A DNA stretch of 64,000 nucleotides, taken from KK5 sp034043675. GTDB lineage: Bacteria; Pseudomonadota; Gammaproteobacteria; Burkholderiales; Burkholderiaceae_C. Positions 16,316-25,058 of this stretch are shown in pieces. The stretch lies in the NCBI RefSeq assembly GCF_034043675.1, contig NZ_JAXCLA010000006.1, positions 310,001-374,000 on the forward strand. Reading direction: 5' to 3'. How positions within the stretch are numbered: position 1 is the stretch's first letter; each line of letters begins with the position of its first letter. Under the pieces are notes generated by a model. The model was not told where the DNA came from. It searched no databases and was given only the letters and a program-made list of their open reading frames with translations. The position numbers were made by a program, and so were the translations under genes.

Positions 16316-16958
16316 ACACCGCTTCGGTTCGTGAATGCACCTGCAGCTTGCGGTAGATGCGCTTGACGAAGCTCGTCACCGTGTGGCGCGAGACGTTCAG
16401 CAGCGGCGCGATCTCCTCGTAGCTGTAGCCCTTGGCGCAAAGCTGCAGCACCTCGCGCTCGCGCGGCGACAGCAGGCCGGCGTCGTCCGCCGCATTGCCA
16501 TCGGCGGACTCCTGGCTGCTGCGCTCGGCCTGCGCCCAGGCAGCGGAGCGGCGCAGCATCTGGCGCGCGATCACCGCATTGATCGGGCTGCCACCGGCTT
16601 TAAGCACGCGCAACTGGTCGACGATCTCGGCGGGCGTCGCGTCCTTCAGCAGGTAGCCGGTGGCGCCGGCCTCGATCGCGGCCAGCACATGGGCCTCATC
16701 GCCGAACACGGTGACGACCATGGCCTCGCAGTCGGGCAGCGCGCGCTGGGCTTCCTTGATCAGCTCGCTGCCGTCGCCATCGGGCAGGCCGAGGTCCACC
16801 AGCATCACGTCGGGCCGCGCGTTGTGCAGCAGGTGCCGACCTTCCGCCAGCGTAGCCGCCAGGCCGATCACCTGCATGTCGTCGCTCGCCTCCACGGCCG
16901 CGGCGAAGGGCTCCCGCACCGCAGGGTCGTCATCGACGATGAGCACGCGCAGCTTCAT
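16281..16958 (-). CDS. NarL/LuxR-family response regulator
   Basis: A 225-aa transcription factor phosphorylated by the downstream-encoded kinase. Receiver domain 1-120: VLIVDDDPAVR with the acidic pair, phospho-acceptor Asp55 in LVDLGLPDGDG, Thr in VVTVFGDE and the conserved Lys in GYLLKDA. The LuxR-type helix-turn-helix (about 160-222) reads LSPREREVLQLCAKGYSYEEIAPLL and SRHTVTSFVKRIYRKLQVHSR. It is the first gene of the pair; targets unknown. Confidence 0.93.
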   Translation of the reverse strand: MKLRVLIVDDDPAVREPFAAAVEASDDMQVIGLAATLAEGRHLLHNARPDVMLVDLGLPDGDGSELIKEAQRALPDCEAMVVTVFGDEAHVLAAIEAGATGYLLKDATPAEIVDQLRVLKAGGSPINAVIARQMLRRSAAWAQAERSSQESADGNAADDAGLLSPREREVLQLCAKGYSYEEIAPLLNVSRHTVTSFVKRIYRKLQVHSRTEAVYEARRMGLLRD

Positions 16959-17038
16959 GGGCGGGCAGTGTAGGCCGGCCGCTTGCGACCCGGCCAGCGG
17001 GCGTGACGCGATCGCGGTACGCCCGCTGCGGCTAACTC

Positions 17039-17689
17039 TTAGCCTCGACGGACCACGCCTGGCCGCGAAGCACCGGCCTGGTCCCAGGCCTTGCCGGCGA
17101 ACCAGTCGTCTCCGCGCAGCTGGCCGGCCAGCATCGGCAGCGCATCGAGGCCCCAGAACAGGCGGCCATCGAGCTCGAAGGTCGGCACGCCGAAGACGCC
17201 ACGTTTGAGCACGCGCTCGGTCTCGTTGCGCAGCAGATCCTTGACCGGTTCGCCGGCCGGGTCCTGCTTGGGCGCCAGCGCGTCCTTCAAGGCCTGCAGA
17301 CGCTGCGGATCGGTGGCGCTGGCGCCGCCGGCCTGCCAGGCATAACGGAACACCTGCTCGCACTGGAGCCGGTTCGGCGTGGCGCCGGGCATCTGCGGCG
17401 CGGCCCACAGCAGGCGCAGCAGCGGCAGCGGATTGAACGGGTGCTCGGCCGGCACTTGCAGCGGGATGCCGAGCTGGTCGGCCTGCCAGGCGACCTGGCG
17501 GAAGGTCCACTGGCGCTTGGTCTCGATCTCGGCCGGGCCTTTCTGGCCGATCGCGTGCAGCAGCGCGGCGAACAGGATGGGCCGGTATTCGACCTCGTAG
17601 CTGAGGCCCTGCAGCGCTTCGGGCAGGTGCTCGAAGGCGAGGTAGGCGTAGGGCGAGACCGGGTCGAAGTAGAAGGTGATGGTTTTCAT
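17039..17689 (-). CDS. 2-hydroxychromene-2-carboxylate isomerase / DsbA-family protein
   Basis: A 216-aa thioredoxin-fold protein of the HCCA isomerase (kappa-class GST-like) family. The N-terminus TITFYFDPVSPYAYLAFEHL carries the catalytic Ser in place of the DsbA Cys, and the C-terminal part has GVFGVPTFELDGRLFWGLDAL, the cis-Pro and GxPTF region of the family. HCCA isomerases act in naphthalene-type degradation with glutathione, but many homologues are of unknown function and no aromatic pathway genes are near. Last gene of a tightly coupled minus-strand run. Confidence 0.88.
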   Translation of the reverse strand: MKTITFYFDPVSPYAYLAFEHLPEALQGLSYEVEYRPILFAALLHAIGQKGPAEIETKRQWTFRQVAWQADQLGIPLQVPAEHPFNPLPLLRLLWAAPQMPGATPNRLQCEQVFRYAWQAGGASATDPQRLQALKDALAPKQDPAGEPVKDLLRNETERVLKRGVFGVPTFELDGRLFWGLDALPMLAGQLRGDDWFAGKAWDQAGASRPGVVRRG

Positions 17690-17901
17690 CAGGGCATGTC
17701 GTGGTGTTCGGCGGCGGTGAAGACGGCGTGCTGCTCGACGAGGATCTCTCGGCGGGCCGGCAGGCTGTCAAGAATCTGCTGCTTCAGCGTGTCGGGCGCA
17801 TTGCTCCAGACGACGATCTCGTCGATGGTGCGCGCGCAGCCTTCGCACCAACCGGTCTTGGCATGAATGCGGCAGACGTTGGTGCAGGGCGACGCGATCA
17901 T
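17689..17901 (-). CDS. DUF1289 domain-containing protein
   Basis: A 70-aa protein with the DUF1289 Cys pattern: SPCTNVCRIHAKTGWCEGCARTIDEI, four Cys likely binding a metal, followed by W and a short helix. Function unknown. Start at 17901 overlaps the stop of the YbaK gene by four bases and its stop overlaps the start of the isomerase-like gene by one base, so all three are translationally coupled. Confidence 0.9.
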   Translation of the reverse strand: MIASPCTNVCRIHAKTGWCEGCARTIDEIVVWSNAPDTLKQQILDSLPARREILVEQHAVFTAAEHHDMP

Positions 17902-18416
17902 GGCGCTGGCACTTGCATCGCATCGATCACCGGCGCGCCGGTCAGCGCAACGAGCTGATCCGGGCTCATCGGGAACACGCCGTTCGGATGGCCGGCGGCA
18001 GCCCAGATCACGTCGAAGCGGAACAGCTCGCGGTCGATGAAGACCAGCGGCCCCTGCCCTTCCGCCGGCGCGAAGCCCAGCGGCGAGACCCCGCCGATCG
18101 AGAAACCGGTGCGCGCCTTGACGTAGTCGGCATCGGCACGGCCCAGCGGCCCGGTGTGCTCCTTGAGCTTCTTCTCGTCGACGCGCAGGTCGCCCGAGGC
18201 GATCACCATCACCGCCGTGTCGTCGGCCTTGCGGCGGAACACGACCGACTTGGCGATCTGGCCGAGGCTGACGCCCAGCGCGTCGGCGGCCTCCTGCGAG
18301 GTGCGGGCGGTGGCCTCGAGCCACAGCGGCTCGCGCGGGTGCTGGCGCTCGGCCAAGGCGGCGCTGACGCGCTTGAAGCCTTCTGGACGCTCAGGGCGAT
18401 CGGTGTTGCTAGTCAT
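17898..18416 (-). CDS. YbaK/EbsC-family aminoacyl-tRNA deacylase
   Basis: A 172-aa protein of the YbaK/ProX fold, which hydrolyses mischarged aminoacyl-tRNAs in trans. Conserved features: a Lys in IAKSVVFRRK near the active site, GDLRVDEKKL, GFSIGGVSPLGF and ELFRFDVIWAAAGHPNGVFP. The ATG at 18416 is preferred over 18440 because GGAG lies nine bases upstream; it overlaps the thioesterase gene by eight bases. Confidence 0.9.
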   Translation of the reverse strand: MTSNTDRPERPEGFKRVSAALAERQHPREPLWLEATARTSQEAADALGVSLGQIAKSVVFRRKADDTAVMVIASGDLRVDEKKLKEHTGPLGRADADYVKARTGFSIGGVSPLGFAPAEGQGPLVFIDRELFRFDVIWAAAGHPNGVFPMSPDQLVALTGAPVIDAMQVPAP

Positions 18417-18837
18417 GGCCCGATTCTCCCGCAGCCGCAACGTAAGCCGCCACGAACTCCGGCGGCATGCGGCGCGGCCGGCCGCTGGCGATCTCGATGC
18501 AGACCAGATCCCAGCGCCCGCGCATGATCAGCGCGCCATCGCCGTCGCGCTTCAGCTCGAAGAAACGCTCCATCTGCAGCTTGCCGTCGCCGGGCGTCAG
18601 CCAGGTGGTGAGGGTCAGGTCTTCACCGAGCAGCGTGGGCAGCAGGTAGTCGTACTCGGCGCGGCGGATCGCCATCGCGCGGTCCATCCGGTGATAGTCC
18701 GCCAGGCTCAGGCCCAGCGCCTCGGAATGGGCCCAGCCGATGCGCTCGCACCAGCGCACGTAGACCGCGTTGTTCGTGTGATTGAGCCCGTCGATGTCCT
18801 CGGGCTGCGGGCGGACGGCCAGCGTGAAACGATTCAT
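18409..18837 (-). CDS. acyl-CoA thioesterase, 4HBT/YbgC type
   Basis: A 142-aa hot-dog fold protein. The opening PQPEDIDGLNHTNNAVYVRWCE carries the Asp and conserved Asn/His-rich helix start of the 4-hydroxybenzoyl-CoA thioesterase family. It should hydrolyse an acyl-CoA; chain specificity unknown. It overlaps the MocR gene start-to-stop by four bases and belongs to the same transcript. Confidence 0.88.
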   Translation of the reverse strand: MNRFTLAVRPQPEDIDGLNHTNNAVYVRWCERIGWAHSEALGLSLADYHRMDRAMAIRRAEYDYLLPTLLGEDLTLTTWLTPGDGKLQMERFFELKRDGDGALIMRGRWDLVCIEIASGRPRRMPPEFVAAYVAAAGESGHD

Positions 18838-20288
18838 CCGGAAATCTTAAGCGCCCCTTCGAGGACTGCCCTCGCCTCACCCTGCGCGAAAAGCCGCTCG
18901 CGCAAGTAGGCGGCCAGGCCCAGGTGCTGGGCCAGCACGACGTTGAAGCGGATGTGCGGACTCGGCCGACTGCCATCGGCGCTGAAGCTGGCGCCACGGG
19001 CAAGCACGTAGCCGTGGCGCAGGGCGTCCTGCACCAGCAGGTCCGCATCAGTGGCCGAGGGCAGCCGGCCCCAGAGGAAGAGCCCGCCCTCGCCCGGCGC
19101 ATCGAAGGCGATGCCGGCCTCGCCGAGCTGGCGGATGCAGACGTTGCGCGCCGTCACCAGCTTGCGCTGCAGGCGCTCGAGGTGCTTGCGCCAGCGGCCG
19201 GTGGCCAGCGCCTCGGCCATCACGTATTCGTTCAGCGCCGGCGTCGTCAGCACGGTGAGGATCTTTTCGCGCAACAGCGGCCGCAGCAGCGCATGGTCGG
19301 CCGCCACATAGCCTAGCCGCAGCGCCGGGCTCAGGGCCTTGGCGAAGGACGAGAAGTAGATCACCCGCTCGAAGCCGGCCAGCGCGGCCAGCCGCGTCGT
19401 CGCCTGGCCCGGATGGAAGTGCCCGTGCACGTCGTCCTCGGCGATCAGGAAGCCGTGCTGCTGCGCCAGGGTCAGCAGGCGGTGCAGGTTGCCGGGGCTG
19501 CTGCCCCAGCCGGTCGGGTTGTGCAGCACCGACTGCACGAACAGCAGGCGCGGCCGGTGCTCGTGGCAGGCGGCCTCCAGTTCGGCCAGGTCGATGCCGT
19601 CGACGCGCCGCGTGATCGGCACGACACGCAGGCCCTGCTGGCGCAGCCGGCCGAACATCAGGAAGTAGCCCGGGTCCTCGACCAGCACCGTGTCGCCCGG
19701 CTGCAGGAAGGCGCGACAGATCAGGTCGATCGCCTGCGTGGCGCCGTAAGTCGTGAGGATGCGGCCGGCGTCCACCGGCATGCCCTGGGCCCGCATCAGC
19801 AGCGCTATCCGCTCGCGCAGCTCCGGCAGGCCCTGCGGCGGGCAGCGCGAGGCCAAGCCCGCGGCGCTGTTGGCCAGCGCCCGCTGCACCGCGGCGGCCG
19901 GGATCGCATCCTGAAGCCAGGCCGCCGGCAAGGCGCCGCTGCTGGCCAGCAACCGGCCCGCGCGCTGGTCGTTGGCCTGCTGTGCCAGCCAGACCGGTTC
20001 CTGCTCCTCGCCGGCTTCGAGCAACTGGGCGGCGGCCTCGTCCGACGGCGCCGCCGCCGCGCGGACGAAGAAACCTGCGGTACCGCGCGAATCGATGTGG
20101 CCGCGCGCAGCCAGGCGGTCGTAGGCGGTGACGATGGTCTGCGGGCTGACGGCCAAGGTCGAAGCCAGTTGGCGGATCGACGGCAACCGCGCGCCTGCCG
20201 GCAGGCGGCCGCTGGCCATCAGCTCGCAAAGGCGCGCCTCGACTTGATCGGTCAGCGGCGTGGGTGATTGGCGGTCGAGCGGGAACAT
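18834..20288 (-). CDS. MocR-type GntR/aminotransferase transcriptional regulator
   Basis: A 484-aa fusion of an N-terminal GntR winged helix (about 10-75: LPAGARLPSIRQLASTLAVSPQTIVTAYDRL) and a C-terminal fold-type I aminotransferase domain (about 115-470). In the latter, VEDPGYF, AEDDVHGHFH and YFSSFAKALSPALRLGYV are recognisable; the Lys in SSFAK is the PLP-binding position. MocR proteins use PLP to sense amino-acid metabolites. Nine bp separate it from the upstream ridA-like gene, suggesting that reactive imines or amino acids are relevant to its signal. Confidence 0.92.
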   Translation of the reverse strand: MFPLDRQSPTPLTDQVEARLCELMASGRLPAGARLPSIRQLASTLAVSPQTIVTAYDRLAARGHIDSRGTAGFFVRAAAAPSDEAAAQLLEAGEEQEPVWLAQQANDQRAGRLLASSGALPAAWLQDAIPAAAVQRALANSAAGLASRCPPQGLPELRERIALLMRAQGMPVDAGRILTTYGATQAIDLICRAFLQPGDTVLVEDPGYFLMFGRLRQQGLRVVPITRRVDGIDLAELEAACHEHRPRLLFVQSVLHNPTGWGSSPGNLHRLLTLAQQHGFLIAEDDVHGHFHPGQATTRLAALAGFERVIYFSSFAKALSPALRLGYVAADHALLRPLLREKILTVLTTPALNEYVMAEALATGRWRKHLERLQRKLVTARNVCIRQLGEAGIAFDAPGEGGLFLWGRLPSATDADLLVQDALRHGYVLARGASFSADGSRPSPHIRFNVVLAQHLGLAAYLRERLFAQGEARAVLEGALKISG

Positions 20289-20297
20289 CGGCGGATC

Positions 20298-20774
20298 TTA
20301 GGCAAGGCCGAGGCTCGCGATCATGTCGACCTCGGTCACCGCGCCTTTGGGCAACTGCAGCACGCCGACCGAGGTGCGGCTGTGCGCGCCGCGCGGCCCG
20401 AGCACGCGGGCGATCGCGTCGGAGGCGCCGTCGGCAACCTCGCTCTGCTGGGTGAACTCCGGCGCGCTGCGGACGAACACGGTGATCCTCATGATGCCGC
20501 CGATCGCATCCAGCGAGCCGGCCCGGCGCTGCAGCAGCGCGAGACCGCGCATCGCGCAGATGGCCGCCGCCCGCCTCGCTTCATCGAGGCCTATATCGGC
20601 GCCCGCCACGCCGACGTGCAGCACGCGGTCACCCACGCGCGGGATCTGCCCGCTGACGAAGAGCTGCCGGCCGTCTTGCGCGATCGGCGCGTAGTTGCCG
20701 CCGATGCGGATCTCGCCGCTGAAGTCGCAGTCCAGTTCGCGTGCGAGGGCCAGGAATCGTTCATCGGATGTCAT
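20298..20774 (-). CDS. RidA-family protein
   Basis: A 158-aa member of the YjgF/RidA family, which hydrolyses reactive enamine/imine intermediates. Seen: the long N-terminal variant, LFVSGQIPRVGDRVLHVG, RRAAAICAMRGLALL and the C-terminal SRTSVGVLQLPKGAVTEVD, with the substrate-binding Arg. Lies between a LysE exporter and a MocR regulator, a context fitting amino-acid metabolism. Confidence 0.9.
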   Translation of the reverse strand: MTSDERFLALARELDCDFSGEIRIGGNYAPIAQDGRQLFVSGQIPRVGDRVLHVGVAGADIGLDEARRAAAICAMRGLALLQRRAGSLDAIGGIMRITVFVRSAPEFTQQSEVADGASDAIARVLGPRGAHSRTSVGVLQLPKGAVTEVDMIASLGLA

Positions 20775-20791
20775 GGTGCAGGCACTCTAGG

Positions 20792-21397
20792 TCAGGCCTC
20801 GCGCAACAGCAGCACGGCCATCACGAACAGGCTGCCACCCATCATCGCGTTGAACAGGCGCCAGCGCAGCGGATTCGCCAACCAGCGGCGGATGCCCACG
20901 CCGAACAGCACCCACATCGACGAGCACGGGAAGCCGATGATCCAGCCCAGCACCGCCACCAGCGCCGCCGCCGGTAGCAAGGCCATGCCGGCGGGCATGA
21001 ACACCGAGGCAAGCGTCAGCGCCTTGACCCAGCTCTTCGGATTGACCGCCTGGAACATCACGCCGTGGACGAAGGACAGCGGCTGCCCTTCACGTGCCGA
21101 GGTGACCGGCGCGGCGCCGAGCAGTTGCCAGGCCAGCACCAGCAGGTACAGCGAACCGGCGATCCGCAGCACGTGGTGCAGCCAGGGCCAGGCGACGAAC
21201 ACCTGCCCGAGGCCGATGCACATCAGGAAGGTCTGCAGCGCTACGCCAGCGTTGATGCCGACCAGGTGCGGCAAGGTGCTGCGGTAGCCATGGCGGGCGC
21301 CGGCGGCCGTCAACATCACGTTGTTGGGCCCCGGCGTGCTGGACATCAGGAAGCAGTAGCTCGCCAGCGGGAGGAGTTCGGTCCAGGTGTTTTCCAT
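20792..21397 (-). CDS. LysE-family translocator
   Basis: A 201-aa six-helix exporter of the LysE/RhtB family. The signature STPGPNNVMLTAAGARHGY (about 20-38) and FQAVNPKSWVKALTL in the middle are diagnostic. I chose the ATG at 21397 (MENTWTELLPLAS) over an upstream one because the first helix begins here. Eighteen bp upstream of the ridA-like gene; probably the first gene of the minus-strand run extending to 17039. Confidence 0.88.
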   Translation of the reverse strand: MENTWTELLPLASYCFLMSSTPGPNNVMLTAAGARHGYRSTLPHLVGINAGVALQTFLMCIGLGQVFVAWPWLHHVLRIAGSLYLLVLAWQLLGAAPVTSAREGQPLSFVHGVMFQAVNPKSWVKALTLASVFMPAGMALLPAAALVAVLGWIIGFPCSSMWVLFGVGIRRWLANPLRWRLFNAMMGGSLFVMAVLLLREA

Positions 21398-21493
21398 GCC
21401 GCCAGCGTAGGCGGCATGCGGCGCGGCGCCCAGGCACAAGAGTGCGGCGCCGCCACTGCGCTGTACCGCCGCGCGGGGCGGTACAGCGGCGGA

Positions 21494-21994
21494 TCAATGA
21501 CGGTGGTCGTCGTGATCGTGGCGGTCGCGGCGATCGGGGATGCCGTCGTTGTCGCGGTCACGGCGATGGCCGCCATCGCGGTCGCGGTAGTCGGGCACGC
21601 CGTCATGGTCGCGGTCGCGGCGCGCTTCGTGCCAGCTGTCGCGATAGTAGTGATCGCGGTAGTGCGGGGCGTAGACGTTGCGATACCAGTTGTCGCGCAC
21701 GAAGTAGACCGGGCGGCCGCAGGCGTCGTAGCGGTGGCAGTAACGGCCCCAGTTGCGTTCGTAGCCGACCGGAACGCGCAGGTAGATCGGCTCCATCCGC
21801 TGCGGACCGCGCTCGACCCAGACCGGCTGGCTGTAGATCAGCTGCGGGCGCGGCGCATTGCCGAGATCGATGCGGCCGTAGAAGCCCGGTTCGCCGACCG
21901 AGATCGAGACACCGACGTCGGCGGCCTGGGCTGCCGGTACGGAGGCACCGAGGGCGGCAAGGCCGATCAGGGAGGACATCAAGAGTTTTTTCAT
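21494..21994 (-). CDS. exported protein with Asp-rich, calcium-binding-like C-terminal tail
   Basis: A 166-aa secreted protein. Signal peptide MKKLLMSSLIGLAALGASVPAAQA, cleaved before ADVGVS. The middle (40-110) is rich in Tyr, Trp, Arg and Pro with two Cys (YCHRYDACG). The tail (about 125-166) repeats DRDHDGVPDYRDRDGG, DRDNDGIPDRRD and ends in DHDDHRH; the DxDxDGxxD pattern is that of thrombospondin type-3/EF-hand-like calcium loops. AAGGAG lies before the ATG at 21994. Function unknown; surface metal binding is an inference. Confidence 0.82.
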   Translation of the reverse strand: MKKLLMSSLIGLAALGASVPAAQAADVGVSISVGEPGFYGRIDLGNAPRPQLIYSQPVWVERGPQRMEPIYLRVPVGYERNWGRYCHRYDACGRPVYFVRDNWYRNVYAPHYRDHYYRDSWHEARRDRDHDGVPDYRDRDGGHRRDRDNDGIPDRRDRHDHDDHRH

Positions 21995-22104
21995 GGCACA
22001 AGCTCCTTCTGGTCTGTTCAACGCGCTCGACCGGGGGCCGGTGCACCCGGCGAAACGATTGGATACTCTTTTGGAGTCAGCCTCCGGTCAGGCGAACGGC
22101 TCGG

Positions 22105-22512
22105 TCAGGCAATCGACGTGCCGTCGAGCGCGTAGTCGAATTCATAGAAATGCCGTCCGCTCTCGATGCGGATCGCCATCCGCCCGGTCAGCCCACGTAA
22201 CTCGTTAGTTCCACTGTCCGGGATCACGGTCACCGACAGGCTGGGCCTGCCGCGATCCATCGTCCCGCTGTGCTGCAGCGAGAAGCTGCCCTGCCGGCCG
22301 GCCAAGGTGCCGGTGACGGTTTCGATCGCCACATAGCCGGCCGAGCCTTCGACGGCCGTGCGCACCGCCAGCATCTGGCCGACGCTCGTGGCCTCCAGCG
22401 GCCCGCGGTAGCGCTTGTCCAGCAGCATGCGGCCGGGTGCGTCCGCCCCGCCCTCCTGCGCTTGCGGGCTCATCTTGACCTCGAAGTCACCGGTGATGGT
22501 CGTCGTGCTCAT
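22105..22512 (-). CDS. DUF3224 domain-containing protein
   Basis: A 135-aa small beta-rich protein of the DUF3224 family. It has the recurrent pattern GDFEVKMSPQ, then YRGPLEATSVGQML and a C-terminal GTNELRGLTGRMAIRI with FYEFDY. Members resemble lipocalin-like or dirigent-like barrels; role unknown. The ATG at 22512 is used because upstream extension has no coding character. Confidence 0.85.
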   Translation of the reverse strand: MSTTTITGDFEVKMSPQAQEGGADAPGRMLLDKRYRGPLEATSVGQMLAVRTAVEGSAGYVAIETVTGTLAGRQGSFSLQHSGTMDRGRPSLSVTVIPDSGTNELRGLTGRMAIRIESGRHFYEFDYALDGTSIA

Positions 22513-22841
22513 GTTCGGATCGCTCCTGGTTTCGTTGCCGGCGGGATTGTGCGGGCGGTCAGGACGCGATCCTAGATCCGGCAGTTGACCGCTTGTCATG
22601 ATCAGCAAGGACTTGCGAACACGACGAATACTCCGATCTACACGACTCACCTGCCACGCAACAGCGCTACGCCCCCGCTGGTCTGGCGCTACGAACCTCA
22701 TGCTGCGTTGCTTCTCCTCGTGGGCAGGAGCCCACTTCGTCGTCGCGCCTTGCCTGCGCTTCGCCTCGCCAGCCCCTCGGACGCGTTCGACTGCCGGATC
22801 CAGGATAATGCCGCCCCTTTGCGGTATCCCCCTGGCTTTTC
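22513..22841. promoter_or_regulatory. divergent intergenic region
   Basis: A 329-bp gap between the leftward DUF3224 gene and the rightward ParB-like gene. It should contain both promoters. I see no clear palindromic operator or parS-like site and no small gene. Confidence 0.4.
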
Positions 22842-23636
22842 ATGAACATCACGGTCCTCGAAGAACTGCGTGCCTACATCGATCCCCTGACGCCCGCCGA
22901 ACATGCGGCGCTGGAGCGCAGCATCCTGGCCGAAGGCTGCCGCGACGCCCTGGTGCTGTGGGGCGACATCCTGGTGGACGGCCACAACCGCCACGGCATC
23001 TGCCAGAAGCACGGCCTGCCCTTCCAGACGGTGCAGAACACGCGCTTCCAGTCGATGGAAGACGTGCACCTGTGGATGATCGACCAGCACCTGGGTCGAC
23101 GCAGCGTGTCGGACTTCCAGCGCGGCGTGCTGGCGCTGCGCAAGAAGGAGATCCTCGCCGGGCGGCAGAAGCCGATCGCGCCGGTCGACACGCCGGAGGC
23201 CGCCCTGCCCCCGCCCGAGAAGCTGAACACGCGGGAGTCCATTGCCAAGGCCGCGCGCATCAGCAGCGCCACCGTGATCGCGATCGAGAAGATCCAGAAA
23301 AGCGCCGCGCCGGAGCTGGTCGAGGCGGTCAAGCAGGGCGAGATCTCGATCAATGCCGCCGCCGTGGTGGCGACGCTGCCCGCCGAGCAGCAGGCCGCCG
23401 CAGCGGCCGGCGGCAAGAAGGAGTTGCGCGAGGCGGCGAAGCGGGTGCGCGAGGAGAAGAAGCCGTCGACGAAGAAGGAAGCCGCCGATGAGGCTCCCGC
23501 GCCTGCTATCGTTAGCGAGGTGCAAGCCTCGCCCGAATCGGAGCAGGAGGAATTGCAGCGCCTGCGCCGCACCGTGGCCGAACTGAGCGCCGAGAACGCA
23601 GCGCTGAAGCAGCAGCTGCTTGCGCTGCAGGCCTGA
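22842..23636 (+). CDS. ParB N-terminal-domain-like DNA-binding protein
   Basis: A 264-aa protein without a neighbouring parA. Residues 1-85 resemble the ParB/Spo0J N-terminal domain: LRAYIDPLTPAEHAALERSI and the phosphate-binding-like DILVDGHNRHGIC (43-54). A helix-turn-helix-like stretch (about 130-150) and INAAAVVATLPAEQQ follow; 185-220 is Lys/Ala/Glu-rich and 225-264 a leucine-spaced coiled coil (EEELQ...LSAENAALKQQLLAL type). Such orphans occur on plasmids and integrated elements. The canonical GERR box is not seen, so CTPase activity is doubtful. Confidence 0.75.
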   Translation: MNITVLEELRAYIDPLTPAEHAALERSILAEGCRDALVLWGDILVDGHNRHGICQKHGLPFQTVQNTRFQSMEDVHLWMIDQHLGRRSVSDFQRGVLALRKKEILAGRQKPIAPVDTPEAALPPPEKLNTRESIAKAARISSATVIAIEKIQKSAAPELVEAVKQGEISINAAAVVATLPAEQQAAAAAGGKKELREAAKRVREEKKPSTKKEAADEAPAPAIVSEVQASPESEQEELQRLRRTVAELSAENAALKQQLLALQA

Positions 23637-23639
23637 GCC

Positions 23640-24950
23640 TCAGTTCAGCGGAGTCAGCGGCGTATAGAGCGGCCGCTTGACGACGACCGGCGTCACGTCC
23701 AGCCGCAGTTTCAGCAGCGTGTAGAAGTAGTTGTCGTCGCCGCGGGCGACGACGTTGGCATAGCCGACGCTGCCCTCGCCCTTGTAGAGCCGGAACTCGA
23801 AGCCGAGGTCCGGGTTCAGGCTCGAAGCAGGGGCGCCGGCATTGAAGGCCAGGCCCAGCACCTCGACGCGCTGGCCGTAGAGCAGCCGAGCCATCGCGTT
23901 GGTGATCGTGTTGTCGCCGAGGATGTCCAGGTAGTGCGGCGTGTTGGCCAGCGCCGCGCCGTCGTCGCCGGTCGGCGGATCCATCTTGACCATGCGGTTC
24001 TTGGCCGCTGAGGGTATGGCCGTCGCGGTTCTCAGGTTGTAGCGGTCGCCGTGGTCGAGGAAGCTCAGCTGCGCGCCGCGCAGGTTGAAGGCGCCGAGTG
24101 CCGGATCGCTGGTGGCGCCGTTCAGGTCGACCAGCAGCGCGCCCTTGGCGCCGATCACTTCCATCTCCATGCCGTGCAGCACGATGGCGCTGTTCTCCTC
24201 GATGCCGACGCCCAGCTTGTAGTCCTTGGCCACCATCAGCGGCAGCATCCGACCGATGCGGCCGCGCTTGAGGAAATGCTGGTCGACGAACAGGTTCGGG
24301 CCGACAAAGCCCAGGCCCTGGTCCATCTCGCGCCCGTCGCGCAGCTGGCCCTTCAGCACCATCAGCGGATCGGGTGCATCGCGGAACATCGTCGTGCTCA
24401 TCACCGCCGCACCCGCGCTGCTGCCGGCAACGACGCCGCCGCGGCGGTAGACCTCCCAGATCGCCTGCAACATCGCGCTCTGCTGGCCGCCCGGCTGCAG
24501 GGTGTCGACGATCAGTTCCTGCGCGCCGCCGGAAAAGAAGATGCCCTGCGAACTGCGCACCTTGTTGATCAGCGCCGCGTCGTTCAGGTTGCGCTGCAGG
24601 TTGGCGCCGGCAAGCCGTGGTGCGACAGGGATGAATTCCGCGTAGGCGCCCTGGGCGTTCAGCGCATTGACGATCTCCTCGGCGCTCAGCTCCGGAGTGC
24701 CCGAAGCGGTGCCGAAGACCGCGAAGCGCGCGCCCTTGCCGCCCGCCTCGTCGACGACGCGCTTCCACACCGCATGGTTGTCGAAGCGCAGCGCGCCGCC
24801 GATGACGATCGCCGTGCCCTGCCGCGCGCTCGTGTCGGGCGAGGGAGCCGCCGTCGACGGCGCCGCCACCAGGCAGGCGCCCAGGAAGGCGGCACTGGCG
24901 AGCAGGCGGCGTACCCGGGTGGAAACTGAATTCGGCAGGCAGGCGTACAT
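23640..24950 (-). CDS. exported cyanophycinase (peptidase S51 family)
   Basis: A 436-aa secreted serine peptidase expected to cut cyanophycin (multi-L-arginyl-poly-L-aspartate) to beta-Asp-Arg dipeptides outside the cytoplasm. The N-terminal signal region (VRRLLASAAFLGACLVAAPSTAA) ends near residue 38. The S51 domain follows with AIVIGGALRF, the FFSGGAQ loop, the nucleophile motif GSSAGAAVMS and a downstream LGVGIEENSAIV. An extra C-terminal region of about 110 residues extends beyond the catalytic domain. Start at 24950 is preferred to 25031. No cyanophycin synthetase gene is nearby. Confidence 0.87.
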   Translation of the reverse strand: MYACLPNSVSTRVRRLLASAAFLGACLVAAPSTAAPSPDTSARQGTAIVIGGALRFDNHAVWKRVVDEAGGKGARFAVFGTASGTPELSAEEIVNALNAQGAYAEFIPVAPRLAGANLQRNLNDAALINKVRSSQGIFFSGGAQELIVDTLQPGGQQSAMLQAIWEVYRRGGVVAGSSAGAAVMSTTMFRDAPDPLMVLKGQLRDGREMDQGLGFVGPNLFVDQHFLKRGRIGRMLPLMVAKDYKLGVGIEENSAIVLHGMEMEVIGAKGALLVDLNGATSDPALGAFNLRGAQLSFLDHGDRYNLRTATAIPSAAKNRMVKMDPPTGDDGAALANTPHYLDILGDNTITNAMARLLYGQRVEVLGLAFNAGAPASSLNPDLGFEFRLYKGEGSVGYANVVARGDDNYFYTLLKLRLDVTPVVVKRPLYTPLTPLN

Positions 24951-25058
24951 CACATCACCTCGATCCATCGGCGGGCCGGCACAAGCCGGCAGTTGATACC
25001 CCGATGCTAGCGACCCGACCTGACGCCACAAACCTCCATTTGGATGAGAGGACGGGCT

